NCBI RefSeq assembly: GCF_002860365.1
Contig: NZ_NMWT01000013.1
Coordinates: 62,001 to 126,000 of the forward strand
Length of the DNA: 64,000 bases
Reading direction: 5' to 3'
Source of the DNA: Bifidobacterium parmae
Lineage (GTDB): Bacteria > Actinomycetota > Actinomycetes > Actinomycetales > Bifidobacteriaceae
The position numbers and the translations under genes were made by a program. The notes beneath the pieces were generated by a model. That model made no database searches, was not told the origin of the DNA, and worked only from the letters and a program-made list of their open reading frames with translations. This document shows, piece after piece, positions 16,094 through 24,183 of this stretch (position 1 is the stretch's first letter; every line of letters begins with the position of its first letter).

Positions 16094-18247
16094 TCAGACG
16101 CCCGGCTCGACGATGAGGAAGCGGGTGGCGGCGGATGCGGACGCCGTGCCCGACGCCGACGCGTCGCCTACGCCCAGTTTCGTCTGCACGGTCGTATCGG
16201 CGAGCAGCGCGCGCAGCAACGCGCCGGCGTCGCCGAACGCGGTGGCGTCGTCGATGAGCTGCGTGGTGTCGTTGACGAGACGCGTGCCGGAACCGCCGGC
16301 ACCGCCCGTCGCACCGGCGGCGCCGTCCATGCCGACATACGGCGACAGCTGCGTCAGCGCGGACGACGTCGCCGCGGACGATCCCGCCCCGGAACCGGAC
16401 CCCGCGGACGTGCCGCCCGCCGAGCCGCCCGAACCAGCCGAACCGGAACCCGCGGACGCCGACGCTCCCGATGACGCTCCCGACTTCCCGCCGGCCCCCG
16501 GCACGCCGCCGGCGAACTTCATCACGTCGCCGGCATCGGTCTTGCCCGCGTTCTCGTCGATCACCGTGGTCGTCACGTCGCCGCTCGACGCCTTCGCGGC
16601 GCGGCGCTCGGCCGCGGCCTGCCGCCGCGACCGCGACGCTTCGGCGTGTGCGGCGAGCGAATCGTCGCCGGCCATGCCGCGGCCGACGAACCGGCCCGCG
16701 GCCGCGGCACCGGACGCGCCGGCGGCCCCCGAACCGGAACCACCGACACCACCGACACCGTCGCCACCACCGGAATCCGCTCCACTCAACTCGCCCGCGA
16801 ACCGCAGCAGCACCTGCCGGTACGCGCTGCCGGCGCCGGTGCGTTCGCGCGCGGCGGCGAGCGCGTCCATCGCCGCGTCCACCTTCGCGACGTCGTCCGC
16901 ATGCGCGCCGCCGGATCCCGACGCGAACTCCTTCGCGGTCGCCGCGTTCGCCTCGTCCGCATGCGCGGCGGCGCCCGCGGACGTGCCGCCGGTCAGTTCG
17001 CTCAGGTGCTTCGTGTACGCGTCCGTGTACGCCATCGAATACGGGATCATCGCCTGCGACAGTTGCGACTGTCCGGCCGCATACGCCTTCGCGCCTTCGG
17101 TGGTCTCCTCTCCGGCGCGGCGACGCAACGTGTCCGTAAGACCGTCGGTGCCCTGCGCGCGCACCATGCGGATCACCTGGTCGATCGCGTCGGCGGCGCC
17201 CGTGTGCTGGTGCGCGGAGGCGAGCGCGTCGGTCGCGTTCGCCTCGTCGAGCACGGCGGCGGCGAGCGGGGTGTCGCCGCTGAGCTCGCCGGCCGTGCCC
17301 ATGAGCGCGGTCAGCTGCGTGCTCGATCCGATCGACCCGGACAGGTGGTTCGTGTACGACCCGACGTAGGCGGCCATGTATGCGGCGAACGCCTTGTCGT
17401 AGTCGGCTTGTTTCGCGGCGATCTCGCCGGCGGCGAGCGAACGTTCGAGGTCGCGCAGCTTCGTGAGCTTGTCGATGAGATCCTGATGCGCGCCGGCGGC
17501 ACCCGTGCCGGCGCCCGCCGATCCCGCTCCGGCGCCGGTCGAACCGTCCATCGCGATCGAACCGTCGCCCATCGCGGCGGCGGTGTCGGCGAGCGCGGCC
17601 ACGTCGTCGGCGGAGACGACGGTCACGTCGCCCATCGCGAATTTCTTCGCGGTCATGTAGCAGTCGAGTCGTTCGCCGACGCGCATCACGGCGGCGACGA
17701 CCGTGTTCGAGCCGTTCGTGGTGACGACGGCGCCGTCGCCCACGTTCACGTCGTCGGCGACGCGCGTCGGCACGGTGAACGTGACGAGCATGCGTTGCGA
17801 GCGTGCGGCGCGCGGCAGGTCGTCGCCGAGCGTTTCGGCTTCGAGCGTGACATGCACGCCGACGAGCCCGCTCGCGCCGGCGATGTCGGTGCGGCCCACG
17901 TTCGGCCCGTCGAGCGAGTAGGTGACGTGCGCGGCGATCGGCAGTCCGCGCACGCCCGCCGGCACGCGCGTCACCGTGCGCGATGCGGACGACGCGGATG
18001 CCGAGGACGCGGAGGCGCCAGACGATGCGGACCGCGACGACGAGCCGGCGTCCGCCGGATCGTCCATCAGGTACAGTGCGCCGGCATCACCGTCCGTCTC
18101 GGTCACGGTGAACACGTCGCGTCCGGCGAGCGCGGGCGTCGCAATGCGCGTGCCTGCAATCGACGCGCCGGCGGCGCATCCCAAGGCGAGCGATGATGCG
18201 ACGGCGAGCGCGACCGCGCAGGCCAGCGCCTTCCGTCGATGCCCCAT
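16094..18247 (-). CDS. secreted Ala/Gly/Ser-rich protein with a duplicated helical module
   Basis: A 717-residue protein of unknown function. An N-terminal signal segment ends SLALGC, a weak lipobox, so it may be a lipoprotein. A Ser/Ala-rich spacer follows, then a beta domain (LPIAAHVTYSLDG, GDGAVVTTNGSNTVVAAVMR) reminiscent of secretion-system membrane-fusion barrels. Two related helical repeats follow: AYVGSYTNHLSGSIG at about residues 294-308 and AYTDAYTKHLSELTG about 110 residues later, each continuing into DEANA and an ALASA/ALAAA helix. The C-terminal third is low complexity. The ATG lies 1 bp after the aroQ stop, so the two genes are translationally coupled. No family is recognised. 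Confidence 0.65.
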   Translation of the reverse strand: MGHRRKALACAVALAVASSLALGCAAGASIAGTRIATPALAGRDVFTVTETDGDAGALYLMDDPADAGSSSRSASSGASASSASASSASRTVTRVPAGVRGLPIAAHVTYSLDGPNVGRTDIAGASGLVGVHVTLEAETLGDDLPRAARSQRMLVTFTVPTRVADDVNVGDGAVVTTNGSNTVVAAVMRVGERLDCYMTAKKFAMGDVTVVSADDVAALADTAAAMGDGSIAMDGSTGAGAGSAGAGTGAAGAHQDLIDKLTKLRDLERSLAAGEIAAKQADYDKAFAAYMAAYVGSYTNHLSGSIGSSTQLTALMGTAGELSGDTPLAAAVLDEANATDALASAHQHTGAADAIDQVIRMVRAQGTDGLTDTLRRRAGEETTEGAKAYAAGQSQLSQAMIPYSMAYTDAYTKHLSELTGGTSAGAAAHADEANAATAKEFASGSGGAHADDVAKVDAAMDALAAARERTGAGSAYRQVLLRFAGELSGADSGGGDGVGGVGGSGSGAAGASGAAAAGRFVGRGMAGDDSLAAHAEASRSRRQAAAERRAAKASSGDVTTTVIDENAGKTDAGDVMKFAGGVPGAGGKSGASSGASASAGSGSAGSGGSAGGTSAGSGSGAGSSAATSSALTQLSPYVGMDGAAGATGGAGGSGTRLVNDTTQLIDDATAFGDAGALLRALLADTTVQTKLGVGDASASGTASASAATRFLIVEPGV

Positions 18248-18248
18248 A

Positions 18249-18695
18249 TCAGGCGAACACGTCCAGCACGCCCGGGTCTCCCCCGGCTTCGGCGATGCGC
18301 TGGTGGCGCTTCTTCGCCTCGGTGACGACGAACTCGCGGTACATCTCGGCGATGTCCGGGTCGAGGCCGGCGGCCACGGCGATGCGGTGGAGGCGTTCGA
18401 TCTGGTAGTCCTCGCGCTTGTAGTCGGCGGGGGCGAATCCGGCGCGCGCCTTGAGCACGCCGACCTGCGACGTATATTTGAAGCGTTCGGCGAGCAGGGA
18501 GACGATGGCCGTGTCCACGTTGTCGATGGATTGGCGCAGCGCTTTGATCTTCGCCACGGTTTCGGCGGTCTCGGGATCCTCCGCGGCCTTCGCGGAGTCG
18601 ATGACGGTGGCGTGTTCGCCGGGATTGCGGGTGACGGTGGCGCTCAGCCAGTCGCCGCCGTCTTCGGATGCGGTCGTGCTCGTCGTTTCAGTCAT
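18249..18695 (-). CDS. chorismate mutase, AroQ class
   Basis: A 148-residue cytoplasmic enzyme of the all-helical chorismate mutase type, converting chorismate to prephenate for Phe and Tyr. After a ~45-residue acidic leader, the core IKALRQSIDNVDTAIVSLLAERFKYT carries the conserved Arg, Asp and Arg. Lys in VGVLKA and the ending YREFVVTEAKKRHQRI complete the helical pattern. The ATG at 18693-18695 is preceded by TAAGGT at exactly 7 nt, so the mRNA is probably leaderless. The downstream secreted-protein gene starts one base after its stop codon. Confidence 0.88.
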   Translation of the reverse strand: MTETTSTTASEDGGDWLSATVTRNPGEHATVIDSAKAAEDPETAETVAKIKALRQSIDNVDTAIVSLLAERFKYTSQVGVLKARAGFAPADYKREDYQIERLHRIAVAAGLDPDIAEMYREFVVTEAKKRHQRIAEAGGDPGVLDVFA

Positions 18696-18702
18696 AGGAG
18701 CT

Positions 18703-18708
18703 ACCTTA
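18703..18708 (-). promoter_or_regulatory. -10 box of the leaderless chorismate mutase gene
   Basis: TAAGGT on the minus strand ends 7 nt before the ATG. Confidence 0.5.
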
Positions 18709-18725
18709 CTCCAACCGGCCCGGCG

Positions 18726-18775
18726 GAGCACCCCTCGGTCCGGCGTGCGCCGGATGGCTCCCCCTACAGGAGAGC
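18726..18775 (-). repeat. two-hairpin palindromic element
   Basis: Minus-strand copy with an imperfect first hairpin, then CCATCCGGCG-CAC-GCCGGAC and CGAGGGGTGCTCC. Confidence 0.7.
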
Positions 18776-18807
18776 AGCGGGGGCGCAGAGACCCCCGAAC
18801 GGCCGGG

Positions 18808-18850
18808 GATGACCGGTGTCGGCCGGCACCGGTCATCGCCGGCCGACACC
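18808..18850 (-). terminator. overlapping alternative hairpins after the aminotransferase gene
   Basis: GATGACCGGTG (18808-18818) pairs with CACCGGTCATC (18827-18837). Alternatively GGTGTCGGCCGGC (18815-18827) pairs with GCCGGCCGACACC (18838-18850). The two structures exclude each other. There is no T-tract. Confidence 0.55.
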
Positions 18851-18858
18851 GGCGCCCG

Positions 18859-19806
18859 TCAGTACCGGTAGTCCGGGCCGATGGAGAGGGCGTCGTCGTG
18901 GGTGCGGCCGGAATGGATCGCCTCGTTGGCCTGGGCGATCTCGTCGGCCGAGTAGTCGAGCGTGCGGCCGTCGATCTCGTTGACGGGGATGACCCAGCCG
19001 CCGTGCGTCATGTACAGGCGGTCGGCCTCGCGCAGTTCGGCGATCGGCAGCTTGCGGTATTCGATGGACTTGCCCTCCTGGCGCGCCCATGCGAACAGTT
19101 CGCGCTGGGACGTGCCGTTGAGGATGCCGATCGACGGGTCGGGGGTCACGAACGTGTCGCCGTAGCGGGCCACGATCGACGAGTTCGGGCATTCGAGCGT
19201 GTAGCCGTCCTCGGTGTAGAGCACGGCGTCGCCGACGCCGCGGCGCGCGCACTCGCGGTGCACGGCGCAGTTGAACGCGTAGCTGAGCGTCTTCGCGCCG
19301 TTGAGCAGCCATGGCGCGCGCTCGGTGATGTCGGACGGGTAGCCGCGCGTCATCGAGGCCATCGTGATCGGGTCGGTCTCATGCAGCGTGCCCTTCGCGT
19401 CGAGGAAGATGAAGACGGTGGGCGTGCGGTCGGACGCCTTGCCCACGCCGGTGTCCGGATCGAGGCCGCGCGAGACGATGATGCGCAGCAGCGGGCCGGG
19501 TTCGGGGTCGTCGTACGCGTCGATGACCTGTTCGACGCCGCGCGTGATCGCGTCGAAGTTCGGCTTGGGCAGGTCGACCATCGCGGCGGACTGGGCGAGA
19601 CGGCGCAGATGGTTCTCCAGCGAGACCGGGTACCCCTTCCACACGGTCGTCGCCTCGAAGATGCCGTCGCCGCGCAGCACGCTCAGATCGAACGCGTTGA
19701 TGTTGAGCCCGTTCGGGTCGACCAACGTGATGAGGTCGGCGTCGCTCACCTTCTCATCGCCGAACATCGCCTTGCCGTTGCCCATGCCCAACACGATCGA
19801 ACTCAT
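18859..19806 (-). CDS. class IV PLP-dependent aminotransferase (IlvE/PabC-like)
   Basis: A 315-residue fold-type IV PLP enzyme. RGDGIFEATTVWKGYP is near residues 45-60. The PLP Lys is in LLNGAKTLSYAFN, and DGYTLECPNSSIVARYG with LNGTSQREL forms the cofactor phosphate and substrate region. The family includes branched-chain aminotransferase, D-amino acid aminotransferase and 4-amino-4-deoxychorismate lyase. The motifs do not settle which, but PabC-like or branched-chain activity is most likely. The ATG at 19804-19806 follows AAAGGGGAA. It is divergent from the D-glutamate operon, and a parS site sits in the gap. Confidence 0.85.
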   Translation of the reverse strand: MSSIVLGMGNGKAMFGDEKVSDADLITLVDPNGLNINAFDLSVLRGDGIFEATTVWKGYPVSLENHLRRLAQSAAMVDLPKPNFDAITRGVEQVIDAYDDPEPGPLLRIIVSRGLDPDTGVGKASDRTPTVFIFLDAKGTLHETDPITMASMTRGYPSDITERAPWLLNGAKTLSYAFNCAVHRECARRGVGDAVLYTEDGYTLECPNSSIVARYGDTFVTPDPSIGILNGTSQRELFAWARQEGKSIEYRKLPIAELREADRLYMTHGGWVIPVNEIDGRTLDYSADEIAQANEAIHSGRTHDDALSIGPDYRY

Positions 19807-19933
19807 CGCATTCCCCTTTCTCCGTGACCGTTCACGATCACCGTGACGCCCCGGCGTCTCCGGGGCCCGCAAGACCGCCGCGATCGCACGCGACCGCCAC
19901 GGCCTTCGTCTCCCGTCCAACCTAACCGCGCAT

Positions 19934-19949
19934 TGTTTCACGTGGAACA
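19934..19949. other. parS centromere-like site
   Basis: TGTTTCACGTGGAACA; its reverse complement, TGTTCCACGTGAAACA, is an exact match to the ParB-binding consensus defined in Bacillus and widely conserved. It lies in an intergenic gap. ParB spreading from parS organises the origin region for ParABS segregation and SMC loading. It is the only perfect copy I saw in the window. Confidence 0.88.
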
Positions 19950-20048
19950 TCGACCGTAGCACGGACGAAATGCAACCGTCACAAACGGACATGAACCGTA
20001 ACGCGGCACGACCGTATCGTGGCGGACAGCATACGAATGGGGGATGTC

Positions 20049-20885
20049 ATGACCGAACACACAAACAAGACGGGCATCACGGAAACCGCGGTAACCGCGA
20101 CAACCACGCCGACCGCCGACTCCACGCCCGAGGCCGCGCGCCTCGCCTTCCGCGACGGGCTCGTGCGCCCGACCTGCGGCATCGCGAAAGGCTACGCGCA
20201 GGCGAACCTGATGATCCTGCCGAAGGACCTCGCTTTCGACTTCCTGCTGTTCGCGCAGCGCAATCCGAAGCCATGCCCGCTGCTCGAGGTGATGGAGGCG
20301 GGCGAGACCGAACCGGCCACCTGCCCCGGCGCGGACATCCGCACCGACGTGCCGCTCTACCGTGTGTGGGAGCACGGCGAGCTCGTCGCCGAGGTGCCGG
20401 ACATCACCGAGTATTGGCGCGACGACCTCGTCACGTTCGTGATCGGATGCAGCTTCACGTTCGAATTCCCGCTGATGGAGGCGGGCGTGCCGGTGCGGCA
20501 CATCACCGCCGGCCGCAACGTGCCGATGTACGACACGTCGATCGCCTGCCGCCCGGCAGGCGCGTTCCACTCGAACATGGTCGTCTCGATGCGCGGCATC
20601 CCGTCCACGCAGGTCTCCGACGCGGTGCGCATCTCCGGCTACTACCCGTCCGTGCACGGCGCGCCCGTATGCGTCGGCGATCCGGCGGCGATCGGCGTCA
20701 CCGACCTCATGCACCCCGACTACGGCGACGCCCCGATCCTCGAGGACGGCGACGTGCCGGTCTTCTGGGCGTGCGGCGTGACCCCGCAGGCCGCCGCGAT
20801 GGCCTCGAAACCGCCGTTCGCGATCACGCACGCCCCCGGCCACATGCTCATCACCTCGAAGCGCGACCTCGACTACATGGTGTGA
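20049..20885 (+). CDS. DUF1445 protein (N-terminal half of D-glutamate cyclase; putative hydro-lyase)
   Basis: A 278-residue protein of the YcsI/DUF1445 family. Characteristic segments are [58 protein letters not shown] and [14 protein letters not shown] near the C-terminus. In mammalian D-glutamate cyclase a DUF1445 region is fused to a DUF4392 region; here the DUF4392 protein is encoded separately at the far end of the same operon. The likely role is D-glutamate to 5-oxo-D-proline, although stand-alone DUF1445 proteins are often annotated as hydro-lyases. The ATG at 20049 follows GGGGGA, and earlier in-frame starts lack one. pxpA begins 51 bp downstream. Confidence 0.82.
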   Translation: MTEHTNKTGITETAVTATTTPTADSTPEAARLAFRDGLVRPTCGIAKGYAQANLMILPKDLAFDFLLFAQRNPKPCPLLEVMEAGETEPATCPGADIRTDVPLYRVWEHGELVAEVPDITEYWRDDLVTFVIGCSFTFEFPLMEAGVPVRHITAGRNVPMYDTSIACRPAGAFHSNMVVSMRGIPSTQVSDAVRISGYYPSVHGAPVCVGDPAAIGVTDLMHPDYGDAPILEDGDVPVFWACGVTPQAAAMASKPPFAITHAPGHMLITSKRDLDYMV

Positions 20886-20936
20886 CCCGCGGCAACCGCG
20901 GCAAGACCAGCACCAACGAAAGGAACGGAATCGGAT

Positions 20937-21698
20937 ATGACCACCATCGATCTGAACAGCGACATGGGCGAAAGCTTCGGACGCTGGAAGCTCGGCGACG
21001 ACGAATCCCTGCTCACCGTCGTCTCCAGCGCGAACATCGCCTGCGGCTTCCACGCCGGCGACCCGAGCGTGATGCGCCGCACGCTGGCGAACGCGGCGGC
21101 GAACGGCGTCGCGGTGGGCGCGCACGTCGCCTACCGCGATCTCGCCGGATTCGGCCGCCGGTACATCGACGTCGCGGCGGCCGAACTCACCGCGGACGTG
21201 ATGTACCAGCTGGCCGCGCTGGAAGGCATGGCGCGGGCGGCGGGCACGCGCGTGCGGTACGTGAAACCGCACGGCGCGCTCTACAACCGGATCGTCACCG
21301 ATGAGGTGCAGGCGAAGGCGGTGGTCGAGGCGATTCGCGCCGTCGACCCCGCGCTCGCCCTGCTCACGCTGCCGGGTTCCGTGGTGGGTCGCGTGGCCGA
21401 GGCCGCCGGACTGCGCGTGTTCCGCGAGGCGTTCGCCGACCGCGCGTATACGCCCGACGGCACGCTCGTCTCGCGCCGCCTGCCGGGCGCGGTCATCGCC
21501 GATCCGGACGCGGTCGCCGCGCGCGTCTCGCGCATGGTGACCGACGGCACGGTCGAGGCGATCGACGGCACGATCGTGCCGATCCACGCGGATTCGGTGT
21601 GCGTGCACGGCGACTCGCCGGCCGCCGTCGCGCTCGCGAAGGCGGTCCGCGAGCGCCTCACCGCCGACGGCGTCACGATCCGCCCGTTCGCGGCGTGA
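20937..21698 (+). CDS. pxpA: 5-oxoprolinase subunit PxpA (LamB/YcsF family)
   Basis: A 253-residue cytoplasmic protein. The N-terminal signature [59 protein letters not shown] and the C-terminal [13 protein letters not shown] are all diagnostic of the family. With PxpB and PxpC it forms the ATP-dependent prokaryotic 5-oxoprolinase that opens pyroglutamate to glutamate. AAAGGAACGG precedes the ATG. The pxpBC fusion starts 16 bp after its stop, so the genes are co-transcribed and probably made in stoichiometric amounts. Confidence 0.95.
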   Translation: MTTIDLNSDMGESFGRWKLGDDESLLTVVSSANIACGFHAGDPSVMRRTLANAAANGVAVGAHVAYRDLAGFGRRYIDVAAAELTADVMYQLAALEGMARAAGTRVRYVKPHGALYNRIVTDEVQAKAVVEAIRAVDPALALLTLPGSVVGRVAEAAGLRVFREAFADRAYTPDGTLVSRRLPGAVIADPDAVAARVSRMVTDGTVEAIDGTIVPIHADSVCVHGDSPAAVALAKAVRERLTADGVTIRPFAA

Positions 21699-21713
21699 GG
21701 GGACGGTGACGCG

Positions 21714-24041
21714 ATGACCGACGCGGGGAACGATGTTGCGGCCGGCACGATGGCCAGCACTGAGACCGGCGCCACGACCGGTGCCACGGCCGGCGCGCTG
21801 CGGTTCCTGCCGTGCGGCGAATCGGCGATGATCGTCGAATGTGCCGATCTGGATGCCGCGCTGGAACTGTATGCGGCGATCGACGCGGCGGTGGATGCGG
21901 CACGGTCGGCTTTTCGCGGAAGTCGTCGGGGTTCCGATGGGACCACCCCCACCCGGCTCACGCCGGGAGCCCCCGCCAGCGGGGGCGGGATGACGACGTT
22001 CGCGGCGGTGACGACGGTGCTGCCGGCGGCGCGCACGGTGTATGTGGCGTTCGATCCGCTGGCTGCGGCGATGAATGTGCATGGTTCGTCGATGAACGTG
22101 CATGGTTCCCGTGCAGACGTGCAGGGTTCGGAGACGAATGTGCGGGATTTCCGAAGCGTCCTGCAGTCGCGGATCGCGGACCTGCACGGTGGGGTGCTGA
22201 AGGCCCATGATTCGCGGGTCGTGGAGATCCCGGTCGTGTATGACGGCGAGGACCTTGGGAACGTTGCCACATTGCTCGGGATCAGTCCCGAACAGGTGGT
22301 CGCACGGCACTCCGGGCACCCGTGGAAGGTCGCGTTCGGCGGGTTCGCACCCGGCTTCGACTACCTCGTGGGCGGCGACCCGATCTTCGACGTACCGCGC
22401 CGGAAAGCGCCGCGTTTGGCCGTTCCCGCGGGGTCGGTGGGTCTCGCCGGCACGTTCTCCGGCGTCTACCCGCGAGCCAGTTCGGGCGGCTGGCAGCTCA
22501 TCGGCAGGACCTCCGTGCCGATGTGGAACGATGCCATGGATTCGCCCGCGCTCCTCCGCCCCGGCGACACCGTCCGCTTCACGCCGACGCGCGCCGAAGC
22601 AACGGCACAGCGCGCTCTTCAGGACGCCACTCCACACGTCGCACCAAAACACCTACACGATGCATCGGAAAACCTACACGACGTATCAGAAACCCCACAC
22701 GATACGGCCTCAACCCCACACGTTGACGGCCCGACCACGCACATCGCCTCTTCCTCCGCCCCCGCGCCGACCTCCGCCCCCGCTGGCGGGACATCGCCGT
22801 ATAGCGAACGCCGGGGGCGTTTGCAGGCGATGTGCGAGCCGACAGGCGAGCCGATGCGCAATCGGCTGAAGGCCGTCCGTAATTGCGGATGCTCCCGCGA
22901 AGCGGGTGGGGGTGGTCAGTTGGACAGTCCCACCGGTACCGCATCCGTCACCTCCTCCGTCCCCACCCTTGAAGTCGTCAATCCCGGCGTTCTCGCCACG
23001 TTCCAGGATGCGGGCCGCAACGCGCCCGAAATGGGCGTCACCGGTTCGGGCGCGGCCGACCCGCGGGCCTTCCGCCTGGCGAACGAATTGGTCGGCAACC
23101 CCGCGCACACCCCGGTCATCGAACTGACCGCCGGCAACGCCTCGTTCACCGCCCACGGCGACCTCACCATCGCCGTCACCGGCGCCCCCGTCCCCATCAC
23201 CATCACGGCCGCCGATTCCACCCCCGCTGGCGGGGGCTCCCGCGAAGCGGGTGGGGGTGGCCATCGGGCCGGCATCCGCCGCAATCCGGAACCCGCCTTC
23301 CCCATCACCCGCCAGGAGGCGTTCCTGTTGCGCGACGGCGAAACCGTGACGATCGGCGCGCCCGTCGCGGGCCTGCGCGACTACATCGCCGTGCGCGGCG
23401 GCTTCCAAGTCCCCACAATCCTCGATTCCGCCTCCACCGACACGATGAGCGGCATCGGCCCCGCCCCGCTCAAGCACGGCGACCTCCTCCCCATCCGTCC
23501 CATCTCCCGGCTCCCTCATCCCATCGCCACCATCGGACTTCCCCAGCCGTGGCCGGATGATCTGCCGCGCACCGCCACCAGCACCGATGCCAGCGCGTCT
23601 ACCCCCACCGAGCTCGCCGTCACGCTCGGCCCGCGCGACGACTGGTTCACCGACGCGGGCATCGCCACGTTCCTCGGCACCACGTGGACCGTCACCGCCC
23701 AATCGAACCGCGTCGGCCTCCGCCTCGCCGCCACCACGCCCGCCGCCGCACCGACCACAGACCCCTCCCCCGCCATCGAACGCCGCGACCCGCATGCCGA
23801 GCTGAAGAGCGAGGCGACGATTCCCGGCAGCATCGAGGTGCCGGGCAACGGATTGCCGCTCATCTTCCTGCGCGACCAGCCGGTGACCGGCGGCTACCCG
23901 GTGATCGCCGTGCTCACCCGTACGGCCCTCGCCACCGCCGGCCAGCTTCCGCCCGGCGCCCAAGTCCGTTTCACCATCAACGCCTCCATCCACGACCCGG
24001 CTCCCCTTGACAGGGGAGCTGTCCGGCGAACGCCGGACTGA
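21714..24041 (+). CDS. 5-oxoprolinase PxpB-PxpC fusion containing translated repeats
   Basis: A 775-residue fusion. The N-terminal PxpB (KipI-like) part has [14 protein letters not shown], then [17 protein letters not shown] and [19 protein letters not shown]. The C-terminal PxpC (KipA-like) part has [42 protein letters not shown]-type QSNRVGLRL, and [22 protein letters not shown]. It is clearly longer than the sum of the two subunits because repeats are translated: palindromic elements at codons near 21941 and 23218, a 21-bp minisatellite at 22071-22217 (heptads such as MNVHGSS), an inverted one at 22623-22748, a ~145-bp composite at 22776-22918, and a final palindrome at 23999 supplying the last codons and the stop. 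All insertions are in frame and fall in loops or the interdomain linker, so the enzyme may still work. Confidence 0.88.
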   Translation: MTDAGNDVAAGTMASTETGATTGATAGALRFLPCGESAMIVECADLDAALELYAAIDAAVDAARSAFRGSRRGSDGTTPTRLTPGAPASGGGMTTFAAVTTVLPAARTVYVAFDPLAAAMNVHGSSMNVHGSRADVQGSETNVRDFRSVLQSRIADLHGGVLKAHDSRVVEIPVVYDGEDLGNVATLLGISPEQVVARHSGHPWKVAFGGFAPGFDYLVGGDPIFDVPRRKAPRLAVPAGSVGLAGTFSGVYPRASSGGWQLIGRTSVPMWNDAMDSPALLRPGDTVRFTPTRAEATAQRALQDATPHVAPKHLHDASENLHDVSETPHDTASTPHVDGPTTHIASSSAPAPTSAPAGGTSPYSERRGRLQAMCEPTGEPMRNRLKAVRNCGCSREAGGGGQLDSPTGTASVTSSVPTLEVVNPGVLATFQDAGRNAPEMGVTGSGAADPRAFRLANELVGNPAHTPVIELTAGNASFTAHGDLTIAVTGAPVPITITAADSTPAGGGSREAGGGGHRAGIRRNPEPAFPITRQEAFLLRDGETVTIGAPVAGLRDYIAVRGGFQVPTILDSASTDTMSGIGPAPLKHGDLLPIRPISRLPHPIATIGLPQPWPDDLPRTATSTDASASTPTELAVTLGPRDDWFTDAGIATFLGTTWTVTAQSNRVGLRLAATTPAAAPTTDPSPAIERRDPHAELKSEATIPGSIEVPGNGLPLIFLRDQPVTGGYPVIAVLTRTALATAGQLPPGAQVRFTINASIHDPAPLDRGAVRRTPD
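21941..21986 (-). repeat. palindromic element translated in frame in PxpBC
   Basis: GACCACCCCCACCCGGCTCA, CGCCGGG and AGCCCCCGCCAGCGGGGGC encode a Pro/Gly/Thr-rich insert within the PxpB N-terminal domain. Confidence 0.85.
22071..22217 (+). repeat. 21-bp minisatellite array A (7 units), coding
   Basis: Seven consecutive 21-bp units, best conserved at the start as ATGAAtGTGCATGGTTC plus four bases. They encode heptads [42 protein letters not shown] and LKAHDSR. Units decay towards the 3' end. The unit motif matches array C at 46967. Confidence 0.88.
22623..22748 (-). repeat. 21-bp minisatellite array B (6 units), coding, inverted
   Basis: Six 21-bp units with core CCxCACACGxT or CCTACACGA encode [35 protein letters not shown] and GPTTHIA. 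Read on the minus strand the core is ATCGTGTxGG, i.e. the same family as array A in opposite orientation. It lies at the end of the PxpB domain. Confidence 0.78.
22776..22918 (+). repeat. ~145-bp composite repeat element, translated in PxpBC
   Basis: Blocks GGCGGGACATCGCCGT, CGTTTGCAGGCGATGTGCG, AGCCGACAGGCGAGCCGAT, GAAGGCCGTCCGTAA and GCGAAGCGGGTGGGGGTGG. All but the last recur in the same order at 49122-49270. Here it forms the PxpB-PxpC linker, with an open frame throughout. Confidence 0.88.
23218..23262 (+). repeat. palindromic element translated in frame in the PxpC domain
   Basis: CCCCCGCTGGCGGGGG hairpin, CTCCCGCGAAGCGGG hairpin and TGGGGGTGGCC encode a Gly-rich insert ([14 protein letters not shown]) between the ITITAAD and [10 protein letters not shown] strands. 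Confidence 0.85.
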
Positions 24042-24047
24042 GGGGTA
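23999..24047 (+). repeat. palindromic element supplying the PxpBC stop codon
   Basis: GCTCCCCTTGACAGGGGAGC, CTGTCCGGCGAACGCCGGAC and TGAGGGGTAG. The coding frame enters the element, giving the tail [13 protein letters not shown], and ends at the TGA of its ACTGAGGGG segment. Confidence 0.88.
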
Positions 24048-24079
24048 GAGCACCGCACCAGCACGTGTCAAGCCGTCGG

Positions 24080-24126
24080 TCTCTCCCCCGGTCCGCTTCG
24101 CGGACGGCCCCCTCGTCAGAGGGGGG
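24080..24126 (-). repeat. palindromic element, CTCGTCAGAG subtype
   Basis: TCTCTCCCCCGGTCCGCTTC, GCGGAC, then the CCCCCTCGTCAGAGGGGG hairpin. Intergenic between the PxpBC and carboxylase genes. Confidence 0.8.
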
Positions 24127-24183
24127 CCGATTCCGCCCACAGCACCAGCCCATGTCACTCCCCGCGAAAGAAGCACCTTTCCA

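Noticed and set aside
21714-24041. A PxpBC pseudogene caused by repeat insertion
   Set aside because: No frameshift or stop is seen, and both domains retain their signature motifs, so an intact enzyme with inserts is more likely.
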